A stretch of DNA of 64,000 bases, from assembly GCA_014656175.1 (NCBI GenBank), contig BNBX01000003.1:56573-120572 (forward strand), written 5' to 3'. The position numbers were made by a program, and so were the translations under genes. Origin of the DNA: Streptomyces werraensis. Lineage in GTDB: Bacteria > Actinomycetota > Actinomycetes > Streptomycetales > Streptomycetaceae. Below are positions 43,874 through 52,270 of this stretch, one piece after another. The notes under the pieces are model-generated. The model was not told where the DNA came from. It saw only the letters and a program-made list of their open reading frames with translations, and did no database searches. Positions within the stretch are counted from its first letter, which is position 1, and every line of letters begins with the position of its first letter.

Positions 43874-46459
43874 TTATGAGGAGTTCCTGCTGTCCCAGCG
43901 GTCCCGGAACCATGTCAGCGCTTCGAGCAGCAGCGTTCGGTTGCTGTCCTTCTCGAAGAGGGAGAGGCGGATGTTGGGACGCAGCTCCAGCTTGCCGTCC
44001 GGGATGTCGACCCCGTCCAGGGCGTTGAGACGTGTGAGGAACTCGGCGCGCAGCGCACGGTCGGTGAACGGCTCCCGGGCAGCCATGTACTGGAACACCA
44101 CCTCCGCGGTACCCCCTCGGCCGGCCCCCGGATACAAGGTCATGGGCCAGATGCCCCGACCGGGAGCCCCCGCCTCTCCGAGCATGAGATACGCGCTGGT
44201 AGTGACGTGACCGGCGCCGTGGCCGATCCAGCCGCCCAACGACTCCCAGTGGGTGAAGACGGCACGGACCGCTTCAACGGTCTCGGCGGAGTCATCCGCA
44301 GCGAGCTGGCGGAAGAATCGTTCGGCACGGGTCTCCGCTTCCGGTGCGGCCGCGGTCTCGTGCTGGGCGGTGTCCTCGCTGTCCGCACGGTCGTCGTCCG
44401 TGCCGGCGAGCAGGAAGGCGAGCTCGTCGGCGGTGAGCCGCTGAACCGGGTCGGCCGCGCCCGACGCCGTGAAGCGGATGCCGTCGGCGGTCAGCCGGGC
44501 CCGCACGTCGGCGTGCCCCTCGTCCTGGGGCGTCGCCCACCGGAAGCCGTCGGAGACCCTGCCTTCGGAGGTCAGGACGCGGTACGCATTGATCACCCCG
44601 GCCGTGTTGGCCAGATGGTTGCCCACGGCCTGGGCCCCGGAGCCGAGGAAAGCGGCGAGATCGCCGTACGAGGTCCACGTGCCGTGGGGGAGTGCGGCGA
44701 GGACCTCGTGGGCCAGCTGCCAGTCACGGTTGCGCTCCGCCCTGCCCACTCCGCGCAACGGCGTGGGCCACAGCGTGATGGCGCGGTCGGCGAGTTCGTC
44801 GGCGCGGGCGAGGATCTCGCTCACGCCCCAGCGCTCGGTGGCGGCGATGCGGCGGTTCATCTCCAGGTGGCTGCCCCGCAGCAGGTCTTGCTTGCGCTCG
44901 AAGGGGTGGTTGGAAAGCTCGGCGTTGACAGCGGTCAGGGTCAGATTGCCGAGGGTGTGCTGGAACCGGGCGTGCAGTTCCTCAGGGGTCTCCGCATCGT
45001 CGGCCTCCTCGCTCAGCGCGCGCAGCCACTCGTCGCCGGGAGACTGCGGCATGACGTGCTCGACGGTGAGCTGCGCGGCGGCGAAGTCGACCGGTTCGGG
45101 ATGCCCGTAGCTCTCCTCCAGCCGTTGCAGCACCAGCTTGCGCTGCTGCCACCGGCCGTACTGGTAGAACGGCGCGGTCCTGATCTTTTGGCGCAGTTCC
45201 GCGTCGTCGGGCCAGAAGCGATTCTCGGAGGAGAGGAGCCGGTGCAGCCCCTCGGCGACCGGCACATCGCCCGGAAGCTGCCCGGGAACGGCCTGGAAGA
45301 TACGGTTGAGGTTGTTCGTCGGGACCCGGCAGATCATCCGGCGGACGAGGAAGCTCTCGATGTACGCCAGGGCGCGGACCGTGCCGGCGGAGTCCAGCTC
45401 CCCTCGCTCGCGCCGGTCGAACAGCAGCATCAGCGCGGGGTAGGTGGCCGAGGCCTGCCATGCGTCCAGGCGACGCAGCGCCTCCCGGACCGACGGGTCG
45501 GGCTCCTCCTCGGGGTGCAGCAGCCGGCGGAAGTGCGCGCTGCGGCGGTGCAGCTTCCTGATGTAGGCCTCTATCTCCTCGTCGCCGGCCTTCTTTTCCT
45601 CGAAGCGCCTCTGTTGGGCGGCGTACAGGTCCTGGCGGCGAACCCGGTCGTCCCCGTCGAGTACGAGCTGCAGCCACATGAGCTGTTCGAGCTCGTCATT
45701 GCTCAGGCTGTTCTGCAGGGGCAGCCAGTAGGTCGTGTAGATGTGCTCGCCGCGCGCTTCGAGTTTCATGAAGAGGTAGTTGCGGAGCAGGTCGGCCTGA
45801 CTCAGCTTGAGACCGGTGTTGTTGAGCGACTCGAAGATGCGGTGCACGTTGTCGCGGCGTTCGGCGGTCACCGCCACCAGGGCCAGCCGTGACGTGATCG
45901 CCTGCTCGATCCGGAACACGTCCTGTGGTGCGGCCGGGTCCTCCGCCTCGACCAGCTTCTTCCGGAAGAAGGCGTAGGCGGTGGCGACTCCGCTGCCGGC
46001 CCCCTGGCCGGTGACGGTGCCGTGGATGTGCGCGGTGAACTGTGCCCGGTCCGCCTGGGTGGGCAACAGACGGAGACGGTCGTCACCGGTCTTCCACTTG
46101 TTGATCAGATATTGCTCGTTGATACGGTCCGCCTCGCTCGGTGCGGCTTCCGCGACGTGGTCGCGAATCGCGGCCAGGGCCAGGGACAGCGTGGTCAGCC
46201 GCTGCTGGCCGTCGACGACGAGCCAGCGCGGGAAGGTCGCGTCATTCTGGGGTGAGGGGGCGAGTACCACCGAGCCCAGGAAGTGCGTGCTGCCCTTGTC
46301 CTCCGCCGACTCCACTAACCCGGCCTGTTCCGCGATGTCGTTCCACAGCTGCTTGAGTTGTTTCTCGGTCCAGGAATACGTCCGCTGGTACAGCGGCACC
46401 TGGAACTGCTGAGTTCGGCCCTGCATCAGATCGGCGAACAACGTCTCCTTGGCCTGCAT
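43874..46459 (-). CDS. DUF262-DUF1524 (GmrSD-like) protein with MGMT/ATL-like domain
   Basis: An 861-residue protein, probably an anti-phage nuclease. The N-terminal DUF262 domain has VPLYQRTYSW (21-30), FLGSVVL and the nucleotide-hydrolysis motif DGQQR (83-87). The DUF1524 HNH-type nuclease domain has VEHVMPQ (466-472), GNLTL (504-508) and NAELSNHPFERK (512-523). After it, residues about 580-650 (LPHGTWTSYGDLAAFLGSG then AVGNHLAN and YRVLTSEGRVSDGF) resemble the DNA-binding domain of O6-alkylguanine transferases, but without the PCHR cysteine. The last 170 residues are unassigned. GmrSD-type enzymes cut modified DNA. It stands alone, between a terminator and an AAGGGGG ribosome site. Confidence 0.85.
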   Translation of the reverse strand: MQAKETLFADLMQGRTQQFQVPLYQRTYSWTEKQLKQLWNDIAEQAGLVESAEDKGSTHFLGSVVLAPSPQNDATFPRWLVVDGQQRLTTLSLALAAIRDHVAEAAPSEADRINEQYLINKWKTGDDRLRLLPTQADRAQFTAHIHGTVTGQGAGSGVATAYAFFRKKLVEAEDPAAPQDVFRIEQAITSRLALVAVTAERRDNVHRIFESLNNTGLKLSQADLLRNYLFMKLEARGEHIYTTYWLPLQNSLSNDELEQLMWLQLVLDGDDRVRRQDLYAAQQRRFEEKKAGDEEIEAYIRKLHRRSAHFRRLLHPEEEPDPSVREALRRLDAWQASATYPALMLLFDRRERGELDSAGTVRALAYIESFLVRRMICRVPTNNLNRIFQAVPGQLPGDVPVAEGLHRLLSSENRFWPDDAELRQKIRTAPFYQYGRWQQRKLVLQRLEESYGHPEPVDFAAAQLTVEHVMPQSPGDEWLRALSEEADDAETPEELHARFQHTLGNLTLTAVNAELSNHPFERKQDLLRGSHLEMNRRIAATERWGVSEILARADELADRAITLWPTPLRGVGRAERNRDWQLAHEVLAALPHGTWTSYGDLAAFLGSGAQAVGNHLANTAGVINAYRVLTSEGRVSDGFRWATPQDEGHADVRARLTADGIRFTASGAADPVQRLTADELAFLLAGTDDDRADSEDTAQHETAAAPEAETRAERFFRQLAADDSAETVEAVRAVFTHWESLGGWIGHGAGHVTTSAYLMLGEAGAPGRGIWPMTLYPGAGRGGTAEVVFQYMAAREPFTDRALRAEFLTRLNALDGVDIPDGKLELRPNIRLSLFEKDSNRTLLLEALTWFRDRWDSRNSS

Positions 46460-46676
46460 GGTGGCCCCCCTTGATCGGCGGTCGTTCGCGCCGATTACAG
46501 CAGGCTCGGCCGCTGTGTGCAGCGGGAAGAGCCAGGATGCACGGGATCGAATGGCTTCTGATCAACCGTGGTGGCGGAAACACGACCGTGACCCGCGTGA
46601 ACGTCGCAGAGTGCTCGATACGGCGGGCATCCAAAGGCGTGGAGGGGAGGCGCTGTCTTCCCTTATCTTGACCCCC

Positions 46677-47024
46677 ATGCCTCCCGCCAAGACCTCCTTC
46701 GTCTGCCTGCCGTGCCGGGCCTCCTACAAGCAGCCGCATCCGGCGCGGACGCGGGACGGCGAGACCGAGCGGCGGGTCTGCCCGCGCTGTGCCGGCACGC
46801 TGATCCACGCCGGCTCCGCCTTCGCCCCGCCGCCGCGCCGGCACACCGAGGGCTGGAGGGTGCTGTCCGTGCTGTTGCACGCCGGCATCCGCTTCCACAA
46901 GAGCTGCTGCTCCGGGCCGGGGTACCGTCCGCGCACGCTCCGCGAGGTGCGCGAGCGCATGGCGTACGCCCGGCGTACGGGAGAGCCGATCGCGAAGGCG
47001 CTGGTACGTCCCGACCTGCCCTGA
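46677..47024 (+). CDS. Zinc-ribbon protein of unknown function
   Basis: A 115-residue protein. CLPCRASYKQP near the start and CPRCAGTL at about residue 33-40 form a four-cysteine zinc ribbon. The C-terminal half is basic and helical, with further Cys-Cys near residue 80. Similar actinobacterial proteins have no established function. TATCTT (46664-46669) ends 7 nt before the ATG at 46677, indicating a leaderless transcript. Confidence 0.75.
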   Translation: MPPAKTSFVCLPCRASYKQPHPARTRDGETERRVCPRCAGTLIHAGSAFAPPPRRHTEGWRVLSVLLHAGIRFHKSCCSGPGYRPRTLREVRERMAYARRTGEPIAKALVRPDLP

Positions 47025-47078
47025 CGCCGCTGCGGACGCGCCCGTACCGCCACGGGAGAGGCGTGGGAGGCTGGAGAT

Positions 47079-47990
47079 ATGGACACGGGACGGGCGGCGC
47101 GCTCCGCCGGCGAGGCGATACCGGCACCGGAACCGGGTGGTGACCGTGCGCTCCGTGCCGAGCGCGCCGACCCCGTGCCGTTCACCCCGGACACCCTCCT
47201 CTGGGACATGGCCGGCGACATCCGCGTCCTGCTGTACCTCCCCGCCGCCCTCGTCCTCCAGGTCGCGCACCCGGCCGTCGGCGCCGGGGTCGACGAGCAC
47301 TCCGTGTTCCGCACCGACCCCTGGGGCCGCGCCCGCCGCTCGCTGGACTCGCTGCAGCTGTGGGTCTACGGCGGTGACCGCGCCGTCGAGGAGGGGCGCC
47401 GACTGCGCCGGCTGCACCGGGACATCAAGGGCACCGACACCCGGGGGCGGCCGTACCACGCGCTGACGCCCGCCCCCTACGCCTGGGTGCACGCCACCGG
47501 CTTCCCCGTCTTCCTGCGGGCCGCCGAGTATCTGTTCCGCCCGTTCGACGAGGCGGGGGAGCGCCGGCTGCACGCGGAGGCGCGGCGGCTCGGGCGCATC
47601 CTCGGCATCCGGGAGCGCGACATGCCGGGCTCCGTGCAGGAGTTCTGGCTCTACTTCGACGCCGTCGTCCGCGACGAGCTGGAACGGACCGTCGTCGTCG
47701 AGGAGTTGCTCGATCCGCGCCGGTCCGTGCCGCCGCCGGACGGGGCGGGGGCGGTGCTGAGGCTGCTCTGGCCCGTTCTGCGTCCCGCCCTCCTGCGGCT
47801 CCAGGTCTTCGTCACCAAGGGGCTGTTGCCGTCCGTCGCCCGTGAGCGGCTGGACGTGCCCTGGACACCACGTGACGAACGGCGGCTGCGGCTGCTGGGC
47901 CGCGTCGTCCGCACCGTCGTTCCGCGCCTGCCGGAACGGCTCCGCTACCTGCCCGCCGCCTACGCCGCCCGCCGCGCCGCCCGCGCCTGA
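47079..47990 (+). CDS. Oxygenase MpaB family protein (DUF2236)
   Basis: A 303-residue protein of the DUF2236 family, related to the latex-clearing protein and fungal MpaB oxygenases, which bind heme b. Conserved histidines are in LQVAHPAVGAGVDEHS, RLHRDIKG and YAWVHAT. The C-terminal third is basic and helical. The substrate is unknown; members may oxidise lipids or polyisoprenoids. It begins 54 nt after the zinc-ribbon gene on the same strand. Confidence 0.87.
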   Translation: MDTGRAARSAGEAIPAPEPGGDRALRAERADPVPFTPDTLLWDMAGDIRVLLYLPAALVLQVAHPAVGAGVDEHSVFRTDPWGRARRSLDSLQLWVYGGDRAVEEGRRLRRLHRDIKGTDTRGRPYHALTPAPYAWVHATGFPVFLRAAEYLFRPFDEAGERRLHAEARRLGRILGIRERDMPGSVQEFWLYFDAVVRDELERTVVVEELLDPRRSVPPPDGAGAVLRLLWPVLRPALLRLQVFVTKGLLPSVARERLDVPWTPRDERRLRLLGRVVRTVVPRLPERLRYLPAAYAARRAARA

Positions 47991-48168
47991 CACGGTCGTC
48001 CTCGGCGGCGTTCGGGCCGCCGACGCCTGGCCCGGCCCTCGGCCAGGCACCTCCGTCAACCCGCTGATCGGCCAGGCGATGGTGCGGCCGCTCAGGGGGT
48101 CCGGTGCGTGGTACGGTGGCGCTTTTGCCGGGCCTTCCTCGGCACGTCCCCTGCGGAAGGCTCCCCCG

Positions 48169-49548
48169 ATGACCCACCCCGAAGCCGTGACGCCCGCCCC
48201 CGCGCCGGACGGCTCCTTCGCCGCCCTGGGGCTGCCGGAGAGCGTGCTGCGTACCCTGGACCGGCTCGGAGTGCGTGAGCCCTTCCCCATCCAGGCCGCC
48301 ACGCTGCCCGACGCCCTCCGCGGACGCCACGTCCTGGGGCGCGGACGCACCGGCTCCGGCAAGACGCTCGCCTTCGGCCTCCCCCTGCTGACCCGTACGG
48401 CGGGGCGCCGCGCCGAACCCGAGCAGCCCCTCGCCCTGGTCCTGGTGCCCACCCGCGAGCTGGCCCAGCAGGTCACCCAGGCCCTGGAGCCGTACGCCGA
48501 GGCGCTTCGGCTGCGCATGGCGACCGTCGTCGGAGGCCTGTCGATCAGCCGCCAGATCGCCGCGCTGCGCCAGGGGGCCGAGGTGGTCGTCGCCACCCCG
48601 GGGCGTCTGCACGACCTCGTCGAGCGCAGCGCCTGCCGGCTGGGACGGGTGAGGATCACCGTCCTGGACGAGGCCGACCAGATGTGCGACTTGGGCTTCC
48701 TCCCGCAGGTGTCCGGACTGCTCGCCCAGGTGCGTCCCGACGGTCAGCGCATGCTGTTCTCGGCCACCCTGGACGGCGACGTCGGTCAGCTGGTCCGCGA
48801 CCACCTCCACGACCCCGTCGTCCACTCCGTCGACCCGGCCGGCGCCGCCGTCGCCGGCATGGAGCACCACCTCCTCGTCGTCCACGGCCCCGACCGCTAC
48901 GCCGTCACCACCGAGATCGCCGCCCGCGACGGCCGCGTCCTGCTGTTCCTGGAGACGAAGCACGCCGTCGACCGGCTCACCCGTCACCTGCGGGCGAGCG
49001 GGGTGCGTGCCGGGGCCCTGCACAGCGGCAAGTCCCAGCCGCAGCGCACCAAGACCTTGGCCCAGTTCAAGGAGGGCGGCCTCACCGTCCTCGTCGCGAC
49101 CGACGTCGCCGCCCGAGGCCTGCACGTCGACGACCTCGACCTCGTCGTCAACGTCGATCCGCCCGCCGACGCCAGGGACTACGTGCACCGGGCGGGCCGC
49201 ACCGCCCGCGCCGGCGCGTCCGGCCGCGTGGTCACGCTCGTCGCGTCGGGCGGGCGCCGCGAGACGCTCCACATGCTGGCCGAGGCCGGCATCAAGGCCA
49301 CCGTCACCCCGGTGCGCTCCGGCGAGGCGGCACTGACCCGCATCACCGGGGCCAAGGCCCCCTCCGGCGTCCCCCTCGACGGCGGGCCCGCCGCGCCCCG
49401 CCCGAAGAACGTCAACGCGCCTTTCCGCGGCCTGGGCACCAGCAAGGGCGCCCCCCGCGGCGGCTCCGGCGGCGAGTCCCGCAAGGCCGGCGAGGCGCGC
49501 AAGCTCGCCGAGGCACGCCGGGCCGCGCAGGTGCGCCGCGGCGGCTGA
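48169..49548 (+). CDS. DEAD-box RNA helicase
   Basis: A 459-residue SF2 helicase that unwinds RNA with ATP. Motifs in order: Q-motif FPIQAATLP, motif I GRTGSGKT, PTRELAQQ, ATPGRLHD, DEAD in VLDEADQM, SAT, and in the second domain VATDVAARGLHV and HRAGRTARAG. The C-terminal 80 residues are basic and Gly/Ala-rich and may bind RNA. GGAAGG precedes the ATG. Such helicases often support growth at low temperature. Confidence 0.95.
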   Translation: MTHPEAVTPAPAPDGSFAALGLPESVLRTLDRLGVREPFPIQAATLPDALRGRHVLGRGRTGSGKTLAFGLPLLTRTAGRRAEPEQPLALVLVPTRELAQQVTQALEPYAEALRLRMATVVGGLSISRQIAALRQGAEVVVATPGRLHDLVERSACRLGRVRITVLDEADQMCDLGFLPQVSGLLAQVRPDGQRMLFSATLDGDVGQLVRDHLHDPVVHSVDPAGAAVAGMEHHLLVVHGPDRYAVTTEIAARDGRVLLFLETKHAVDRLTRHLRASGVRAGALHSGKSQPQRTKTLAQFKEGGLTVLVATDVAARGLHVDDLDLVVNVDPPADARDYVHRAGRTARAGASGRVVTLVASGGRRETLHMLAEAGIKATVTPVRSGEAALTRITGAKAPSGVPLDGGPAAPRPKNVNAPFRGLGTSKGAPRGGSGGESRKAGEARKLAEARRAAQVRRGG

Positions 49549-49638
49549 GCGGCACCGCGCCGCGATATTCGCTGCCCGCACGGTGCCCGGCGTGACAAGC
49601 TGTGCTCGCCCGTCCGTCCCCGAACCCAGGAGGTCACC

Positions 49639-49878
49639 ATGACCGCAGAACCCCCCGCCACGGAAGGTTCGGAGCCGGCCGACGCCGCGACGCCCCCGGT
49701 CACACCGGAGGCCGACGGCACCTACGACCTCAAGCGCAAGTTCCGCGAGGCGCTGGAGCGCAAGCGAGGCGCGCAGGCGGAGGCGTCCGAGGCCGCCGGC
49801 AACCCGAACGCGTCCAAGGTGCGTGCCACGCACGGACCGGCGACGAGCCAGCGGTCCTTCCGCCGCAAGAGCGGCTGA
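49639..49878 (+). CDS. DUF5302 family small protein
   Basis: A 79-residue protein with an acidic N-terminal half and the conserved YDLKRKFREALERK (about 29-42) and KVRATHGPATSQRSFRRKSG end typical of DUF5302. It is widespread in streptomycetes and of unknown function. AGGAGG precedes the ATG. A very strong terminator follows the stop codon. Confidence 0.85.
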   Translation: MTAEPPATEGSEPADAATPPVTPEADGTYDLKRKFREALERKRGAQAEASEAAGNPNASKVRATHGPATSQRSFRRKSG

Positions 49879-49891
49879 GCCAGGTCCGTCC

Positions 49892-49929
49892 CGTCCGGCC
49901 CGTGACGCCTGCGCGTCACGGGCCGGACG
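49892..49929. terminator. Terminator after the DUF5302 gene
   Basis: A 17-bp perfect stem (49892-49908 with 49913-49929) with a 4-nt loop, between convergent genes. Confidence 0.9.
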
Positions 49930-49985
49930 CGCTCACCACCGATTGCGGGCCTCCTCCGCCCAGCCGGTGAGCACCCCTGCGCACC

Positions 49986-50477
49986 TCACCCCTGCGCGAC
50001 CACCGCCGCGAACATCCCCGCCTGGTACGAGCCGCCCTTCTGGTGGGTGATGACCGCCAGCCGGTTGGCCGCGTTGATCATCCCGACCAGGCAGACCAGC
50101 GCGGCCGTCTGGTCGTCGTCGTAGTGCTTGCGCACCAGCGCCCAGGTCTCGTCGGACACGCCCTGGTGGGCGTCGGCGAGGCGGGTGCCCTCCTCGGCGA
50201 GTGCGAGGGCGGCCCGCTCCGCCTCCGTGAACACGGTGGTCTCGCGCCACACGGCGACCAGGTGCAGCCGGACGTCGCTCTCCCCGGCCGCGGCGGCCTC
50301 CTTGACGTGCATGTCGACGCAGTGGCCGCAGCCGTTGATCTGGCTGGCGCGCAACGACACCAGCTCCTGCACGGACTTCGGCAGCGGCGAGTCGTGGAGC
50401 ACCAGCGCCGCGCCGGCGAACCGCTTGGCGAAACGGGAGGCGATGTCGTTCTCGAACAGGTTGAAACGGGCGTCCAT
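49986..50477 (-). CDS. Carboxymuconolactone decarboxylase / AhpD-like protein
   Basis: A 163-residue CMD-fold protein with CGHCVDMH (Cys50, Cys53, His57), the redox motif of AhpD-type peroxidase partners. It may act as a thiol peroxidase or decarboxylase. It diverges from an ECF41 sigma-factor gene. ECF41 factors are known to be encoded next to, and to control, genes for carboxymuconolactone decarboxylases, oxidoreductases or epimerases (COE). A degenerate ECF41-like promoter is visible on this strand: CGTCACA (50545-50539), 16 bp, CATC (50522-50519). GAGGA precedes the ATG. Confidence 0.9.
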   Translation of the reverse strand: MDARFNLFENDIASRFAKRFAGAALVLHDSPLPKSVQELVSLRASQINGCGHCVDMHVKEAAAAGESDVRLHLVAVWRETTVFTEAERAALALAEEGTRLADAHQGVSDETWALVRKHYDDDQTAALVCLVGMINAANRLAVITHQKGGSYQAGMFAAVVAQG

Positions 50478-50579
50478 CGTGAAGTCCTCACTCGTGGTCG
50501 TGTTCGGGACACCCACCAGATGCCGGACGGCCGTACCGTGTGACGGGCTGCCGGAGTGAGGTGGACCACACGCCGCCGC

Positions 50580-50606
50580 TGTCACAGAACCGGGCCGGCC
50601 GGCGTC
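50580..50606 (+). promoter_or_regulatory. ECF41-type promoter of the sigma-factor gene
   Basis: TGTCACA (50580-50586) and CGTC (50603-50606) are 16 bp apart, matching the recognised ECF41 promoter elements. It lies just before the sigma-factor start, pointing to autoregulation. Confidence 0.65.
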
Positions 50607-50614
50607 CTGTGCGT

Positions 50615-51568
50615 ATGACTGTGATCGGGAGCCGGGACCAGGGAGCGGATGTGACCAGCGGGGACGGAAGCGGCGGGCGAGTCAGGGGAGCGGGGCCCGC
50701 CACCGAGGACTTCCTCGCCCATCGGAACCTGCTGTTCACCGTCGCCTACGAGATGCTCGGCTCGGCCGCCGACGCCGAGGACGTCCTGCAGGAGACCTGG
50801 ATGCGCTGGGCCGGCGTCGACCTCGCCGAGGTACGGGACAGGCGCGCGTACCTGGTGCGCATCACCACCCGCCAGGCCCTGACCCGGCTGCGCACGCTGG
50901 GCCGCCGCAAGGAGTCCTACGTCGGCTCCTGGCTGCCCGAGCCGCTGCTCACCTCGCCCGACGTCGCAGAGGACGTCGAACTGGCCGACAGCGTGTCGAT
51001 GGCGATGATGCTGGTGATGGAGACCCTCGCGCCGACCGAGCGCGCCGTGTTCGTGCTGCGAGAGGTGTTCGACGTCGGCTACGACGAGATCGCGGAGGCC
51101 GTCGGCAGGTCCCCGTCGGCGGTGCGGCAGATCGCGCACCGGGCCCGTGCCCATGTGGCGGCCAGGCGCCCGCGCGGGGACGGTTCGCCGGAACGCACCC
51201 GTGACGCCCTGGACGCGTTCCGGCGGGCCGTGGAAACGGGCGATCTGCAGGGGCTCCTGGACGTCCTCGCGCCGGACGTCGTCCTGCTCGGCGACGGCGG
51301 CGGGATCAAACAGGCGGTGCTGCGGCCCGTCGTCGGCGCGGACAAGGTGGCCCGGCTGCTCGAGGGCGGGCTGCGGAAGGTCCCCGCCGAGGTGACGCTG
51401 CGGCCGGCCCTCGTCAACGGCGGTCCCGCGCTGGTGCTGCACCTGGACGGCGAGCTCGACAGCGTGCTCGCCGTCCGCGTCGACGACGGCCTCGTCACCG
51501 GCCTGTACGCGGTGCGCAACCCGGAGAAGCTGTCGCACATGGACCGGGAGACGGTGCTGCGCCGGTGA
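50615..51568 (+). CDS. sigJ: ECF41-group RNA polymerase sigma factor (SigJ-like)
   Basis: A 317-residue sigma factor. Sigma regions 2 and 4 lie at about 32-185. A SnoaL-like C-terminal extension (about 195-317) takes the place of a separate anti-sigma factor. The ECF41 marks are present: WLPEPL (106-111), DGGG (227-230, followed by IK rather than K) and NPEKL (302-306). It probably responds to oxidative or chemical stress sensed by the extension. The gene is divergent from the AhpD-like gene and carries its own ECF41-type promoter. ATG at 50615 is very close to the -10, so the mRNA may be leaderless. Confidence 0.93.
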   Translation: MTVIGSRDQGADVTSGDGSGGRVRGAGPATEDFLAHRNLLFTVAYEMLGSAADAEDVLQETWMRWAGVDLAEVRDRRAYLVRITTRQALTRLRTLGRRKESYVGSWLPEPLLTSPDVAEDVELADSVSMAMMLVMETLAPTERAVFVLREVFDVGYDEIAEAVGRSPSAVRQIAHRARAHVAARRPRGDGSPERTRDALDAFRRAVETGDLQGLLDVLAPDVVLLGDGGGIKQAVLRPVVGADKVARLLEGGLRKVPAEVTLRPALVNGGPALVLHLDGELDSVLAVRVDDGLVTGLYAVRNPEKLSHMDRETVLRR

Positions 51569-51570
51569 GC

Positions 51571-51597
51571 ACGGCCGCCTTCAGGAACTGCGGCCGT
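51571..51597. terminator. Hairpin between convergent genes
   Basis: ACGGCCGC (51571-51578) pairs with GCGGCCGT (51590-51597), overlapping the stop codon of the DUF6328 gene. Confidence 0.6.
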
Positions 51598-52166
51598 CAG
51601 GCCTGCTCGCGCTCCGCCCTGCGGGCGCCCTTGCGGCGCAGCCGCAGCGGCAGCACGTACCAGCACAGCCCGAACCACAGCATGACGCCGCCCACCAGGA
51701 CCTCGGCGAGCACGCCCGGCACCACGAACCGCAGGATCAGCAGCAGCGTGCAGCCGATGGTGAGCGCGAGCAGCACCATCCCGCACATCATCAGACGTCC
51801 GGCCGTCTTCACCACCTCGTCCTTCATCCGCTGCCCCGACAGGAAGCGGTGGATGGACACGGGCGCTATCAGCGACCCGGTGGCGGAGGCGCCGAAGACC
51901 ACGGTCATCACGTAGATGACCTTGTCCGGAGTCTCCAGCTCGCGGAACAGCGGGGTGAACGCCACGCTCAGCAGGAAGCCGAAGAGGATCTGGACACCGG
52001 TCTGGGTGACACGCGTCTCCTGAAGCACCTCGTTCCAGCGGCGGTTGACCCGCTCACGCGCCGGCTCGGGCGGCTCCGCGCCGGGCCGCCCGGCATGGTC
52101 GTCGTGGCGCGCGCAGCAGGCGCCCTCCTTCTCCCTCGGCTCGGCCGGCTGCTCCGTCATCGTCAT
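51597..52166 (-). CDS. DUF6328 family membrane protein
   Basis: A 189-residue protein. A polar N-terminus of about 45 residues is followed by RWNEVLQETRVTQTGVQILFGFLLSVAF, the family hallmark, and four membrane helices (about 60-80, 95-115, 125-150, 152-170). The function is unknown. GGGAGGA precedes the ATG. It is monocistronic. Confidence 0.8.
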   Translation of the reverse strand: MTMTEQPAEPREKEGACCARHDDHAGRPGAEPPEPARERVNRRWNEVLQETRVTQTGVQILFGFLLSVAFTPLFRELETPDKVIYVMTVVFGASATGSLIAPVSIHRFLSGQRMKDEVVKTAGRLMMCGMVLLALTIGCTLLLILRFVVPGVLAEVLVGGVMLWFGLCWYVLPLRLRRKGARRAEREQA

Positions 52167-52270
52167 GGTGTCCTCCCCGGTTCCAGGCGAACCGTTTGCC
52201 CCGATCAGCGCCGGTCATGCCGCAGCCGGGACGGACGAGGGCGAACACACGGGCCCGCTCCCGGGGGTCG

